Source of the DNA: Candidatus Methylobacter oryzae
GTDB taxonomy: Bacteria > Pseudomonadota > Gammaproteobacteria > Methylococcales > Methylomonadaceae
Reading direction: 5' to 3'
DNA length: 61,933 nt
Assembly (NCBI GenBank): GCA_945861405.1
Contig: CAMAUL010000010.1
Location: forward strand, 1-61,933
Shown: positions 1 through 7,992 of the stretch, one piece after another
How positions within the stretch are numbered: position 1 is the stretch's first letter
Layout of the letters: every line of letters begins with the position of its first letter
The notes under the pieces: model-generated
What the model was told of the DNA's origin: nothing
The model's input: the letters and a program-made list of their open reading frames with translations, nothing else
The model's database searches: none
Made by a program: the position numbers and the translations under genes

Positions 1-233
1 CTCAGCCAGTCCAGATCGTAGTCGATCAGCGTCCAGTCAGGATTTTTGATCGCATTGACGATGTCGCTTTTTAATCCCAGGGCGTTCAGTGCGGAAGACG
101 ATTCTGCAAACAACTGTGCCGGGGTATGGCTTTCAAGCAGGCGGAGAAATGTCCTGCAACCGACTCCTGGCGTGCGCAATAGCGCAAGCCAGTATTTTAT
201 GTCCGGCTCGGTTTGATGGGTGCTAGTGTTCAG
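1..233 (-). CDS. dprA: DNA processing protein DprA, partial (N-terminus only)
   Basis: The minus strand encodes the N-terminal part of DprA/Smf and runs off the left edge of the window. The translated stretch contains YWLALLRTPGVG followed by a helix-hairpin-helix-like segment, which is how DprA proteins begin. DprA loads RecA on incoming single-stranded DNA during natural transformation. No ATG is available between the last in-frame stop and the conserved region, so the start is probably a CTG at 231-233 that overlaps the stop of the LysM gene; this start is uncertain. The order dprA-LysM-def-fmt-rsmB is common in Gammaproteobacteria. Confidence 0.75.
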   Translation of the reverse strand, partial: MNTSTHQTEPDIKYWLALLRTPGVGCRTFLRLLESHTPAQLFAESSSALNALGLKSDIVNAIKNPDWTLIDYDLDWL

Positions 234-1351
234 GGGGTTTTAACTTTGTCTAAAACATGCAGCGCTTGGGTCGCTTTCATGACCAGGGCGTAACTGACGC
301 GCTCGAACGGGCGGAAAACCATCAGGGTTCCTGCTACTTCATCGGGCAGGTTAACCCTATCGTTTTTAACCGGGCTGTATTCATCTTTGACGATGTCGCC
401 GCGCTGATAGATGTCCAGCTCGTGTCCGGTTAAGATACCATCGGCAGTACCTTTGTCTATTACGACCACGTTGTAGCGGCCGATTTGGGAAACGCCGCCA
501 AGTACGCTGATAATGTTGCCTTTGATGCTTTGTTCAGGCGGACGTGGGAAAAAATTTAACGCAATATCCTGCTCGGCATTAGTCATAATCCGGTCGCCGA
601 TACGAATTTCACGGTCTGACTTGGTGATGACGAGCGTTGCCGGGTCGCCGGGTTGTTGCAGCGAGGCATCGGCAATGTATTGCGCCTCATAACCCAGCGT
701 TTCGCCGCTATCAGGGCTGATATAGGCGCTTCCCGGTCGGTAAATTGTATAGGTCTGACTTTTCGGTTCGGTTATCGAGCGCACATAAACGCGGTCGCCG
801 GTGCCGACAATGATATGTTCACCGGCAAAGTCGACGACATAAGGCGCATTGCTGAGTTCATTTTCATCCACCACTTTGGGCGATGACAGGAAGCTTGTTA
901 TGGTTTCGATAGGTATTAACCTGATCGCCTGTTTCAGCTCGGTTTCCCGGATACAAGGCAGTAACTTGCCTTCTTCGGAGACGGCAAAGTCTTTGCGTCC
1001 GTGTTTAAAGTCTTGTTCCTTAAGCACGCAGGGCGTATTGGGGGCGGCGACCTGGGGCTGGGGTGCATCGCTACGGGAAAGATTCAGCTGCGGTTTGCCG
1101 TTGACCATCGAAAAGTAAAGCGTATCGCCGGGATAAATCAGATGCGGATTTTTGATTTGGGTATTGTGACTCCATAACTCAGGCCATTGCCAAGGGTGCT
1201 TAAGGAACTTGCCGGATATGTCCCATAATGTGTCGCTTTTGACGACGGTATATTGATCGGGGTGGGACGGGTTTAGTTGTATGTCATCCGCCCATGCGCT
1301 GGCGCTGATGAGGAGGGAAACTATCAATCCGGTGAGTGTTCGAAAAGCCAT
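230..1351 (-). CDS. LysM domain-containing exported protein
   Basis: This 373-residue protein starts with a signal peptide (MAFRTLTGLIVSLLISASAWA) and continues into a LysM domain at about residues 33-80 (YTVVKSDTLWDISGKF ... NPHLIYPGDTLYF). LysM domains bind peptidoglycan, so it is expected in the periplasm. The remaining 290 residues are the conserved but uncharacterised part of the DprA-linked LysM family. An ATG 14 codons upstream (1393) is possible, but the chosen start has AGGA eight bases before it and gives a clean signal peptide. It is divergent from def and precedes dprA. Its precise function is not known. Confidence 0.85.
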   Translation of the reverse strand: MAFRTLTGLIVSLLISASAWADDIQLNPSHPDQYTVVKSDTLWDISGKFLKHPWQWPELWSHNTQIKNPHLIYPGDTLYFSMVNGKPQLNLSRSDAPQPQVAAPNTPCVLKEQDFKHGRKDFAVSEEGKLLPCIRETELKQAIRLIPIETITSFLSSPKVVDENELSNAPYVVDFAGEHIIVGTGDRVYVRSITEPKSQTYTIYRPGSAYISPDSGETLGYEAQYIADASLQQPGDPATLVITKSDREIRIGDRIMTNAEQDIALNFFPRPPEQSIKGNIISVLGGVSQIGRYNVVVIDKGTADGILTGHELDIYQRGDIVKDEYSPVKNDRVNLPDEVAGTLMVFRPFERVSYALVMKATQALHVLDKVKTP

Positions 1352-1495
1352 GTTTGGGTTCCTGTCGGGTCTTTTTGTGCGATCTGAATTCAAAGTTTAG
1401 ATGAAATCAGATAGAATTCCAGTATTCAGGCGAGATCCCGGAATGAACATGTTCATATCTTGGAGATCGCCTTAACTATTATAGTGGAGAGTTTG

Positions 1496-2002
1496 TTGAG
1501 TATTCTATCTATTCTCGAGTTTCCGGATGAACGGTTGCGTAAGAAGGCGACAATCGTAAAAACGGTCGATGATAAAGTCAAAAAATTGGTTGATGATATG
1601 CTTGAAACCATGTACGAATCGCATGGCGTAGGACTGGCCGCAACACAGGTCAATGTGCATCAGCGGGTTGTCGTCATCGATGTCAGCGAGGAAAAGGACG
1701 CCCCGTTATGTTTGATCAATCCTGTGATCATCGAAAAGGATGGCATTAAGGAGTCAGAAGAAGGCTGTCTTTCGGTGCCCGGTTTTTTTGAAAAAGTGGA
1801 GCGGGCCGAGCATGTCATCGTCAGGGCGCTGAACAGGGAGGGCGAGTCGTTTGAATTAAGCGCCAGGGATTTGCTGGGCGTGTGCGTTCAGCACGAACTG
1901 GATCACTTGGACGGAAAGCTGTTCGTCGATTATATTTCACCGCTCAAACGGCAGCGGATTAAGAAGAAATTGGAAAAAGCACACAAAATGGAAACAAGTT
2001 GA
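1496..2002 (+). CDS. def: Peptide deformylase
   Basis: This enzyme removes the formyl group from the N-terminal methionine of nascent proteins, using a metal ion in the cytoplasm. All three family motifs are present in the 168-residue product: GVGLAATQ (44-51), EGCLS (89-93, metal ligand Cys91) and QHELDH (132-137, metal ligands His133 and His137, catalytic Glu134). The start is taken as TTG at 1496, preceded by GGAG with six-base spacing; this gives the usual family beginning ([15 protein letters not shown]) and length. Longer in-frame readings back to 1460 add residues not typical of Def. It overlaps or abuts fmt and forms an operon with fmt and rsmB. Confidence 0.95.
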   Translation: MSILSILEFPDERLRKKATIVKTVDDKVKKLVDDMLETMYESHGVGLAATQVNVHQRVVVIDVSEEKDAPLCLINPVIIEKDGIKESEEGCLSVPGFFEKVERAEHVIVRALNREGESFELSARDLLGVCVQHELDHLDGKLFVDYISPLKRQRIKKKLEKAHKMETS

Positions 2003-2004
2003 GC

Positions 2005-2952
2005 ATGAAAATCATTTTTGCCGGAACCCCTGAGTTTGCCGTGCCTTGTTTGCAGATGTTGCTGGATTCGGGACACGAGATTTGCGCCGTTTATACCCAG
2101 CCCGACCGTCCGGCCGGCAGGGGGCGCAAGCTGCATCCCAGTCCGGTCAAGGAGCTGGCTTTATCAGCCGGAATCCCCGTTTTTCAGCCGCTTACGATGA
2201 AAACCGATGAGGACTTGCAGCAGATCAGTTCTTTTAATGCCGATTTGATGGTGGTGGTCGCATACGGCATGATTTTAACCCAGACCGTATTGGATGTGCC
2301 CAAACTGGGCTGCATCAATGTGCATGCGTCATTGTTGCCGCGTTGGCGGGGAGCTGCGCCGATTCAGCGGTCATTGATGGCGGGCGATCAAAAAACCGGC
2401 GTCACCATTATGCAGATCGTGCGCAAACTCGATGCAGGCGATATGCTGCACAAGGAAGAATGCGTGATCGGCGAGACCGACACGGCCAGCGATTTACATG
2501 ACAAATTGGCTGCGTTGGGCGCTATCGGCCTGACTAAAGTATTGGCGCAAATTGAGGCCGGAACCGTTCATGCCGAGCCGCAGGATGAGGCGCTGGTGAC
2601 TTATGCCGAAAAACTGGAAAAAAGCGAAGCGGTTATCGACTGGACACAAGCGGCTGAGGACATCGCCCGGAAAGTCAGGGGATTAAACGCATGGCCGGTC
2701 GCGCAAACGCTGTATCAGGGCAACGTGCTGCGCATCTGGCAGGCCGTGCCGGTAAGTGACGAAGCCATCGTAGGGGCGACCGGCCGGTCGCCCTTAGAAC
2801 CCGGCACCGTACGCTGCGCTGATAAACATATGGATGTAGCGACTGGGGACGGTTTTTTAAGGCTGCTGGAAGTGCAGCTGCCGGGCGGAAAACGCATGCC
2901 GGTTCAAGCCTTTTTGAGCGCTCATGACACTGAAGGGGTAAAACTCGGTTGA
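2005..2952 (+). CDS. fmt: Methionyl-tRNA formyltransferase
   Basis: Fmt formylates initiator Met-tRNA using 10-formyltetrahydrofolate. The 315-residue product shows the N-terminal formyltransferase domain with FAGTPEFAV at the start and HASLLPRWRGAAPIQRSL around the active site, followed by the C-terminal tRNA-binding domain (GDGFLRLLEVQLPGGK). A TTG at 1999 is an alternative start; ATG 2005 is preferred. An unusual stretch, VGATGRSPLE, in the C-terminal domain is encoded by a 20-bp perfect palindrome (2774-2793) that matches an intergenic repeat elsewhere in the window, so it looks like an in-frame repeat insertion. It lies between def and rsmB and overlaps rsmB by four bases. Confidence 0.95.
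   Translation: MKIIFAGTPEFAVPCLQMLLDSGHEICAVYTQPDRPAGRGRKLHPSPVKELALSAGIPVFQPLTMKTDEDLQQISSFNADLMVVVAYGMILTQTVLDVPKLGCINVHASLLPRWRGAAPIQRSLMAGDQKTGVTIMQIVRKLDAGDMLHKEECVIGETDTASDLHDKLAALGAIGLTKVLAQIEAGTVHAEPQDEALVTYAEKLEKSEAVIDWTQAAEDIARKVRGLNAWPVAQTLYQGNVLRIWQAVPVSDEAIVGATGRSPLEPGTVRCADKHMDVATGDGFLRLLEVQLPGGKRMPVQAFLSAHDTEGVKLG
2770..2796. repeat. Palindromic repeat read in frame inside fmt
   Basis: A perfect palindrome (GGGCGACCGGCCGGTCGCCC, 2774-2793), preceded by GTAG and followed by TTA, lies inside the fmt reading frame. Nearly the same sequence occurs as an intergenic repeat at 41559-41584, with one base changed at the centre. It encodes VGATGRSPLE in Fmt. Confidence 0.7.
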
Positions 2953-4241
2953 ATACACGATTAGTCGCGGCCAAAGTATTGTCCCGTATTTTGCAAGACG
3001 GGCAGTCTTTAACCGCCGCGCTGGACAAGGTATTTTTGGACATTGAATCGGCTAAAGACCGGGCTTTCATTCAGGCGCTCTGCTACGGCGTTTGCAGACA
3101 ATATCACCGGCTGGATTTTATTTTAAATCAATTGCTGGATAAACCTCTCAAAGACGCCGACGTTAAGGCGTTGGCTTTGGTAGGTTTGTACCAACTCAAC
3201 TTCATGCGGGTAAAGCCCCATGCGGCGGTATCGGAAACGGTGTTGGCGGCGCGTAAAAAACCGTGGGCCAAGTCGCTGATCAATGCGTTGCTTCGAACTT
3301 ATCTGCGTGAGCAGGAAGGACTGGAACACAAGGCGGATAAATTTCAGGTCGCAGCCCTAAGCCATCCAGACTGGCTGATTAAACAAATCGAGCAGGATTG
3401 GCCGGAGCAGGCATTAAGAATTTTTCTGGAAAACAACCGGCAACCGCCGATGGTATTGCGGGTCAACTTGGCGAAAACCAGCCGCGATCATTATTTGCAA
3501 TTATTAACCGGGCAGGATATAGCGGCCCAAACCGTCAGCTTTTGCCTGTCGGCGATTGTGCTGGATAAACCTGTGCCGGTGGAGTTGCTGCCCGGTTTTA
3601 CCGACGGTCTGGTATCGGTTCAGGACACCGCCGCGCAATTGGCGGTCGGATTGCTGGATGTTCAGCCGGGACACCGGGTGCTGGATGTCTGTGCCGCGCC
3701 GGGCGGAAAAACCGCGCATATCCTTGAAAGCCAGCCTCAGCTAAAAGAGCTGGTCGCCGTCGATATAGACGAAGCCAGAATGCAGCGGGTCAGCGAAAAT
3801 TTGCAACGATTAAACTTGCAAGCCAAGCTGGTGGTAGGCGATGCGGCCAACCCTAAAGAGTGGTGGGACGGCCAGCCGTTCGACCGGATATTGCTGGACG
3901 CGCCGTGTTCAGCTTTGGGCGTTATCCGCCGTCATCCCGATATTAAACTATTGCGCAGAGCCGAGGACATCGGGCAATTGCAGGCCTTGCAGAAATCCAT
4001 CCTGCAAGCCGTCTGGCCGCTGTTAGCGCCCGGCGGACTTATGGTCTACGCTACCTGCTCCATTTTGAAGCAGGAAAACGAGCAGCAGGTTCAAGCCTTT
4101 CTGGCCGAACACGCCGATGCGCGCGAGTTGCCGATAGATGCAGACTGGGGAATTACCGGAGTATGCGGGCGTCAGATTTTGACCGGCGAATCGGCAATGG
4201 ACGGATTTTATTATGCGCGGCTGAGTAAGGGGTCGTCATGA
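2949..4241 (+). CDS. rsmB: 16S rRNA (cytosine-967 C5)-methyltransferase RsmB (Sun/Fmu)
   Basis: RsmB methylates C967 of 16S rRNA using S-adenosylmethionine. The 430-residue protein has an N-terminal NusB-like RNA-binding domain (about 1-140) and a Rossmann methyltransferase domain with the SAM-binding motif DVCAAPGGKTAHILE, the motif IV cysteine in LDAPCSALG (near residue 320) and the catalytic-motif cysteine in YATCS (near 370). The start is a TTG overlapping the fmt stop. Its TGA overlaps an ATG (ATGA, 4238-4241), which is the usual translational coupling to the next operon gene, but that next reading frame stops after 12 codons. The normal downstream partner, DUF4390, lies 8.7 kb away beyond an accessory island. 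Confidence 0.95.
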   Translation: MNTRLVAAKVLSRILQDGQSLTAALDKVFLDIESAKDRAFIQALCYGVCRQYHRLDFILNQLLDKPLKDADVKALALVGLYQLNFMRVKPHAAVSETVLAARKKPWAKSLINALLRTYLREQEGLEHKADKFQVAALSHPDWLIKQIEQDWPEQALRIFLENNRQPPMVLRVNLAKTSRDHYLQLLTGQDIAAQTVSFCLSAIVLDKPVPVELLPGFTDGLVSVQDTAAQLAVGLLDVQPGHRVLDVCAAPGGKTAHILESQPQLKELVAVDIDEARMQRVSENLQRLNLQAKLVVGDAANPKEWWDGQPFDRILLDAPCSALGVIRRHPDIKLLRRAEDIGQLQALQKSILQAVWPLLAPGGLMVYATCSILKQENEQQVQAFLAEHADARELPIDADWGITGVCGRQILTGESAMDGFYYARLSKGSS

Positions 4242-4449
4242 ACGAAATTGTGAAGAAGGAACAGTCGGGAGCATAAGCGCACCGAAATGTAATAAAAAAT
4301 GCAGGGTACGCTGTGCATGCCCCATAGTGGGCGAGTTTGATTTTAGGGTGGCAAACCGGATTTTTATATCATGATATGATACGTTAGGCTTTAAGGTGCG
4401 CTCGGTGTATCTACTCCCTAAATATTAATCATTTTTTAAAAGAGGCGTT
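4242..4449. other. Left junction of the accessory island
   Basis: This gap holds a 12-codon stub coupled to rsmB (ATG 4238 to TAA 4276), which may be the remnant 5' end of the DUF4390 gene. It also holds a 12-bp perfect palindrome ATATCATGATAT at 4366-4377 that could be an operator for the next gene, and a GGTGCGC half-repeat at 4394-4400. Base composition becomes AT-rich from about 4350. Confidence 0.4.
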
Positions 4450-5334
4450 ATGGCTAGAACATCGACATTAAAAGTTTGTGCCCTAAATATTGCAATGCAC
4501 GATCCACATTCACCTGAGCTATACATTGATCTTATGCAAACCGCTTATAACTCCCGATCATACGCGGCAAAAGGTGATTATCATGCGTTCATTGGATCTA
4601 TCTATCCAATTGACAAAAATGATAAATTGAAAGGTATAACTGGTGAAATTTACAAGTTTCTGCATTTGGATCCCACTGAACCATGGTTTAATTTACTCAA
4701 TAAGGAAGAGGCAAAAGAAGAAGAGCTGTATGAAATTAATATCCCTGCTCACTTAAAACCCCATCTAACCAAGTATCCTTTTGTCTTCTTCCCTAAAGGC
4801 CATAGGCTTTATTTTCAAACCAATGGTAAGCATAAAATATCACCTAGTTCAGCAGCATTGATTTTTGAAAAAATATTTTGCCACGAAGATTCGCAGAAGT
4901 TTGGAGAAGTTGAAATTACTGTAGAGCCTGATAAAGATGAGCTTGAAGACATTTTTAATATGGCTACAGTTCAACGGCTACATATTGAATTATTTAGGCC
5001 TAATCCCGATGATCACGAAGAATATGAGAAGAAATTACTTGAACGATTGAGACGACAAAATGCGAATAGAATGAAAATCGATTTAACTTCGGTAAGAGGG
5101 CAGACACTAGAGCCTGATGAAGAAACTAAAGCGCTGGCAAATGTCGCCGCATCAAACGGATATGTCATTGCATCAGGTAGAGATTTAGATGGTCAATCTA
5201 TTGAAAGATCAACAAAAAATATTCCTTGGATTGAAAACTTCCCGTACAATTCAGAACAACAAACTTTTAATGATGCATTGCTACAAGTCGCCGAACAGAT
5301 GCACAATCAATTATTATGTATACCGGCACATTAA
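4450..5334 (+). CDS. DUF4747-like protein of the two-gene cassette (candidate defence gene)
   Basis: The product is a 294-residue soluble protein with no signal peptide or membrane segment. It begins with a beta-rich region (LKVCALNIAMHDP ... YIDLMQTAYNSR), a central part with IYKFLHLDPTEPWFN and FFPKGHRLYFQTNG, and an acidic/basic helical C-terminus (EEYEKKLLERLRRQNANRMK). The pattern resembles what I recall of the DUF4747 family, but I cannot confirm this without a profile search, and no catalytic motif is evident. The gene is markedly more AT-rich than the flanking operon, and its last 19 bases overlap the start of a membrane-protein gene. The cassette sits exactly where the 5' part of hsdR should be, inside restriction-modification remnants. 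A role in phage defence is inference from context. Confidence 0.55.
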   Translation: MARTSTLKVCALNIAMHDPHSPELYIDLMQTAYNSRSYAAKGDYHAFIGSIYPIDKNDKLKGITGEIYKFLHLDPTEPWFNLLNKEEAKEEELYEINIPAHLKPHLTKYPFVFFPKGHRLYFQTNGKHKISPSSAALIFEKIFCHEDSQKFGEVEITVEPDKDELEDIFNMATVQRLHIELFRPNPDDHEEYEKKLLERLRRQNANRMKIDLTSVRGQTLEPDEETKALANVAASNGYVIASGRDLDGQSIERSTKNIPWIENFPYNSEQQTFNDALLQVAEQMHNQLLCIPAH

Positions 5335-5864
5335 ATATTTTTGTCAAATATTGGCAAGCATATGGAGGTGCAAAGGCATTAATTAAATCGCCATATTTGC
5401 ACCTTGCTTTCCTGTTGCTACTTATTACCTCCCATTTCTGGCTGACTGATAAATGGTGGGAGCAAAGCATTTCAATTTTACCGAATTTGTTAGGATTTTC
5501 ACTTGGCGGCTTTGCTATGTTTCTTGGGTTCGGAGATGAAAAATTCAGAGCCATTCTTGCTGAATCCGACGGAAATAATGAGACTTCTCCCTACGAAAGT
5601 TTATGCGCATCCTTTGTACATTTTATAGTTGTGCAATTTTTAGCTTTAACAATTGCCTTAATCGCGAAATCATTAGATTTTTGGATGCCAATGCCAGAAT
5701 TAATGCGCCAAATGTTAATTTGGTGCGAATTTTTCTTTTCAGGTCTTGGCTATTTGCTCTTTTTTTATTCAATTACGTCAATGTTGGCAGCAACAATGGC
5801 TGTATTTAGAACTTGCTTTTGGTACGCTAAATTTCAAAATTCATCAAAGGATTCAACGAGGTAA
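5316..5864 (+). CDS. Four-helix inner-membrane protein, partner of the DUF4747-like gene
   Basis: The 182-residue product has about four hydrophobic segments (near 28-45, 50-72, 95-120 and 130-165) and no recognisable catalytic motif; short basic tails lie at both ends. It starts inside the end of the preceding gene (19-bp overlap), so the two are almost certainly co-translated. An intracellular protein paired with a small multi-pass membrane protein in a defence-rich island fits the plan of abortive-infection systems, where the membrane protein is the effector; this is inference. I do not recognise a family. Confidence 0.5.
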   Translation: MYTGTLNIFVKYWQAYGGAKALIKSPYLHLAFLLLLITSHFWLTDKWWEQSISILPNLLGFSLGGFAMFLGFGDEKFRAILAESDGNNETSPYESLCASFVHFIVVQFLALTIALIAKSLDFWMPMPELMRQMLIWCEFFFSGLGYLLFFYSITSMLAATMAVFRTCFWYAKFQNSSKDSTR

Positions 5865-5882
5865 TGCGCAATCAGTCATATA

Positions 5883-5900
5883 GGGTGCGTGTCGCGCACC
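5883..5900. repeat. Palindromic repeat at the right edge of the two-gene cassette
   Basis: The hairpin GGGTGCGTGTCGCGCACC lies directly after the membrane-protein gene and before the truncated hsdR. A close copy (GGTGCGCATCGCGCACC) lies at 47794-47810, and a half-copy at 4394-4400 flanks the cassette on the left. Confidence 0.6.
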
Positions 5901-5951
5901 ATTTCTGATATTTGGCGTTTGTTAAGGTGAGTTTGTGCATCCTTGTTTGAG

Positions 5952-7250
5952 TAAAGCTGCAAAGCGGATGACGCCAAGTCGGTATTGGCGGACTTTCGCA
6001 ACGCCTATTACCCGCGCATCGCCGTCACCGTGGACATGATTGCTACCGGCACCGACGTGAAGCCGCTGGAATGCCTGCTGTTCATGCGCGACGTAAAAAG
6101 CCGTAACTATTTCGAGCAGATGAAAGGCCGTGGCACGCGCACGCTGGACATGGACGACCTGAAAAAAGTCACGCCCTCCGCCGTCAGCGCCAAGACCCAT
6201 TACGTGATCGTCGATGCCATCGGCGTCACCAAATCGCTTAAAACCGCCAGCCAGCCGCTGATCACCAAGCCCACCGTGCCGCTGAAAGATTTGGCGATGC
6301 AGGTGATGATGGGCGCGACCGACGAAGACACGGTGTCATCGCTGGCCGGACGACTGGCCCGGCTCAACAAACAACTGGATGCCGATGACCAGCGGCGCAT
6401 TCGGGAAGCCGCCGGAGGCATGGAGCTCACCCAGCTTGTCGGCAAGCTGTTCGCCGCGATAGATGCCGACAACATCGAGGCCAGAGCCTTGGAACTGGCC
6501 GGACAACCCACCGGCACCGATCCCGGCGACGCCAAGCGCGAACTGGCGCAACAGCAACTGGTAGGCGAGGCTGCGAAAGTATTGAACGGCGAACTGGTCG
6601 AACTCATCGAATCCATCCGCCGCGACAAGGAACAAACTATCGACCACGACAACATCGACCGCGTGTTACGCGCCGAGTGGGACAAAGACGCCGCAGGCAA
6701 CGCGCAAACCCTGACCGCTGAATTCGCCGATTACCTGAGAGCCAATCAGGATAACATTGAAGCGCTGACTATTTTCTTCAGCCAGCCTTACAGAAGACGC
6801 GAACTCAGCTTCAACCTGATCCGCCAGGTGCTGGACAAACTTAAAATAGACCAGCCCAAGCTCGCCCCGTTGCGCGTCTGGCAAGCCTATCGCCAATTGG
6901 ACGACTACAAAGGCGCACAGCCGATCAGCGAACTGACCGCACTGGTTGCGCTGATCCGCCGCGTGTGCGGCATGGATGAAAACCTTTCCACCTTCGACGA
7001 CACTGTGCGCCGCAACTTCCAGAACTGGATCATGAAACACCACTCCGGCGGCGGCGATAAATTCAACGAACAACAAATGGACTGGCTGCGCATGGTGCGC
7101 GATCACGTCGCCAACTCCTTCCACATCGAACGCGACGATCTGGAAATGTCGCCTTTCGACGGGCAGGGCGGATTAGGTAAAATGTATCAACTGTTCGGCG
7201 CAAACATGGATACATTGCTGGACGAACTCAACGAGGTACTGGTCGCATGA
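5952..7250 (+). pseudogene. hsdR: Type I restriction enzyme R subunit, C-terminal remnant
   Basis: The 430-codon open stretch encodes only the C-terminal half of an EcoEI-type HsdR: the end of the second helicase domain (IAVTVDMIATGTDVKPLEC, then motif VI with GRGTRT) and the EcoEI_R_C-like helical domain that contacts the methylase. The N-terminal nuclease and the first helicase domain, including Walker A and the DEAD box, are absent; homology begins right after an in-frame TAA near 5951. The only late start is TTG 5985. ATP hydrolysis and DNA cleavage should therefore be lost. The missing part is replaced by the two-gene cassette upstream. It overlaps the HEPN gene by four bases. Confidence 0.85.
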
Positions 7251-7663
7251 ACACACAAGACATACGCTGGCAACAACGCTTCGACAATTTCAACCGGGCG
7301 CTCGAACAACTGACGCAGGCCGTCGAACTTTCCCGGCAGCGGCCCCTTTCCGATCTGGAAAAACAGGGCGTCATCCAGGGCTTTGAGATTGCGCACGAAC
7401 TGGCCTGGAATGTGCTCAAGGATTTCCTCGCCTACGAGGGCATCACGGGCATTGTCGGGTCACGGGGCGCGGTGCGCGAAGCGTTCAGGCGCGAATTGCT
7501 TATTGATGGCGAGCTGTGGATGGACATGATAGAGAAGCGCAATCTTTCCTCGCACACCTACAACAAGGCGCTCGCGGAAGAGTTGGTCAACGCCATCGTC
7601 GGCGGCTATCACGCAGCCTTCCTCGTCCTGCAACAAGAAATGCAGTCCAGACTGCAAGCATGA
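7247..7663 (+). CDS. HEPN-domain protein (nucleotidyltransferase substrate-binding, HI0074-like)
   Basis: This 138-residue, largely helical protein matches the HI0074 nucleotidyltransferase-substrate-binding family, part of the HEPN superfamily. The motif RNLSSH (Arg98 to His103) matches the R-x4-H signature of HEPN ribonucleases. It overlaps the truncated hsdR by four bases and the following nucleotidyltransferase gene by four bases. HEPN/MNT pairs act as toxin-antitoxin modules: the HEPN protein is the RNase toxin and the MNT partner modifies and silences it. Its position inside a type I restriction operon suggests a module linked to that system. Confidence 0.85.
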   Translation: MNTQDIRWQQRFDNFNRALEQLTQAVELSRQRPLSDLEKQGVIQGFEIAHELAWNVLKDFLAYEGITGIVGSRGAVREAFRRELLIDGELWMDMIEKRNLSSHTYNKALAEELVNAIVGGYHAAFLVLQQEMQSRLQA

Positions 7664-7992
7664 CAAGTTTCGGGTTGTCAGACCAAACCCTCGCCACGGT
7701 TCGCGCCATCCTGGCCGACTATCCCGAGATTGAGCAAGCCATCCTCTATGGTTCCCGCGCCAAGGGCAACTATAGCAAGGGCTCCGACATCGACCTGACG
7801 CTGGTGGGCGCCGGGCTCGATCATCGCCTACTGGCGAAAATCGCCGGACGGCTGGAAGACTCTCCCATTCCCTATCAGGTGGATTTATCGCTGAAGGCTG
7901 ACATCGACAACCCTAATTTATTGGCGCATATCGAGCGTGTGGGCGTGGTGTTTTATCGCAAGGGCGAATTGAATGATGGGTTGGTGGCGTGA
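7660..7992 (+). CDS. MNT-type nucleotidyltransferase (antitoxin-like)
   Basis: The 110-residue product is a minimal nucleotidyltransferase with GSRAKGNYSKGSDIDL: Gly31-Ser32 and the metal-binding Asp43 and Asp45 of the GSx10DxD signature. In HEPN/MNT modules this enzyme transfers AMP to the HEPN toxin. The start is taken at ATG 7660, which overlaps the HEPN stop; longer readings from 7516 run through the HEPN gene and add non-family sequence. It overlaps hsdS by four bases, so HEPN, MNT, hsdS and the following genes look like one transcript. Confidence 0.85.
   Translation: MTSFGLSDQTLATVRAILADYPEIEQAILYGSRAKGNYSKGSDIDLTLVGAGLDHRLLAKIAGRLEDSPIPYQVDLSLKADIDNPNLLAHIERVGVVFYRKGELNDGLVA

Noticed and set aside
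7516-7659. Longer N-terminus for the MNT nucleotidyltransferase
   Set aside because: It lies wholly inside the HEPN gene in another frame and has no nucleotidyltransferase sequence.
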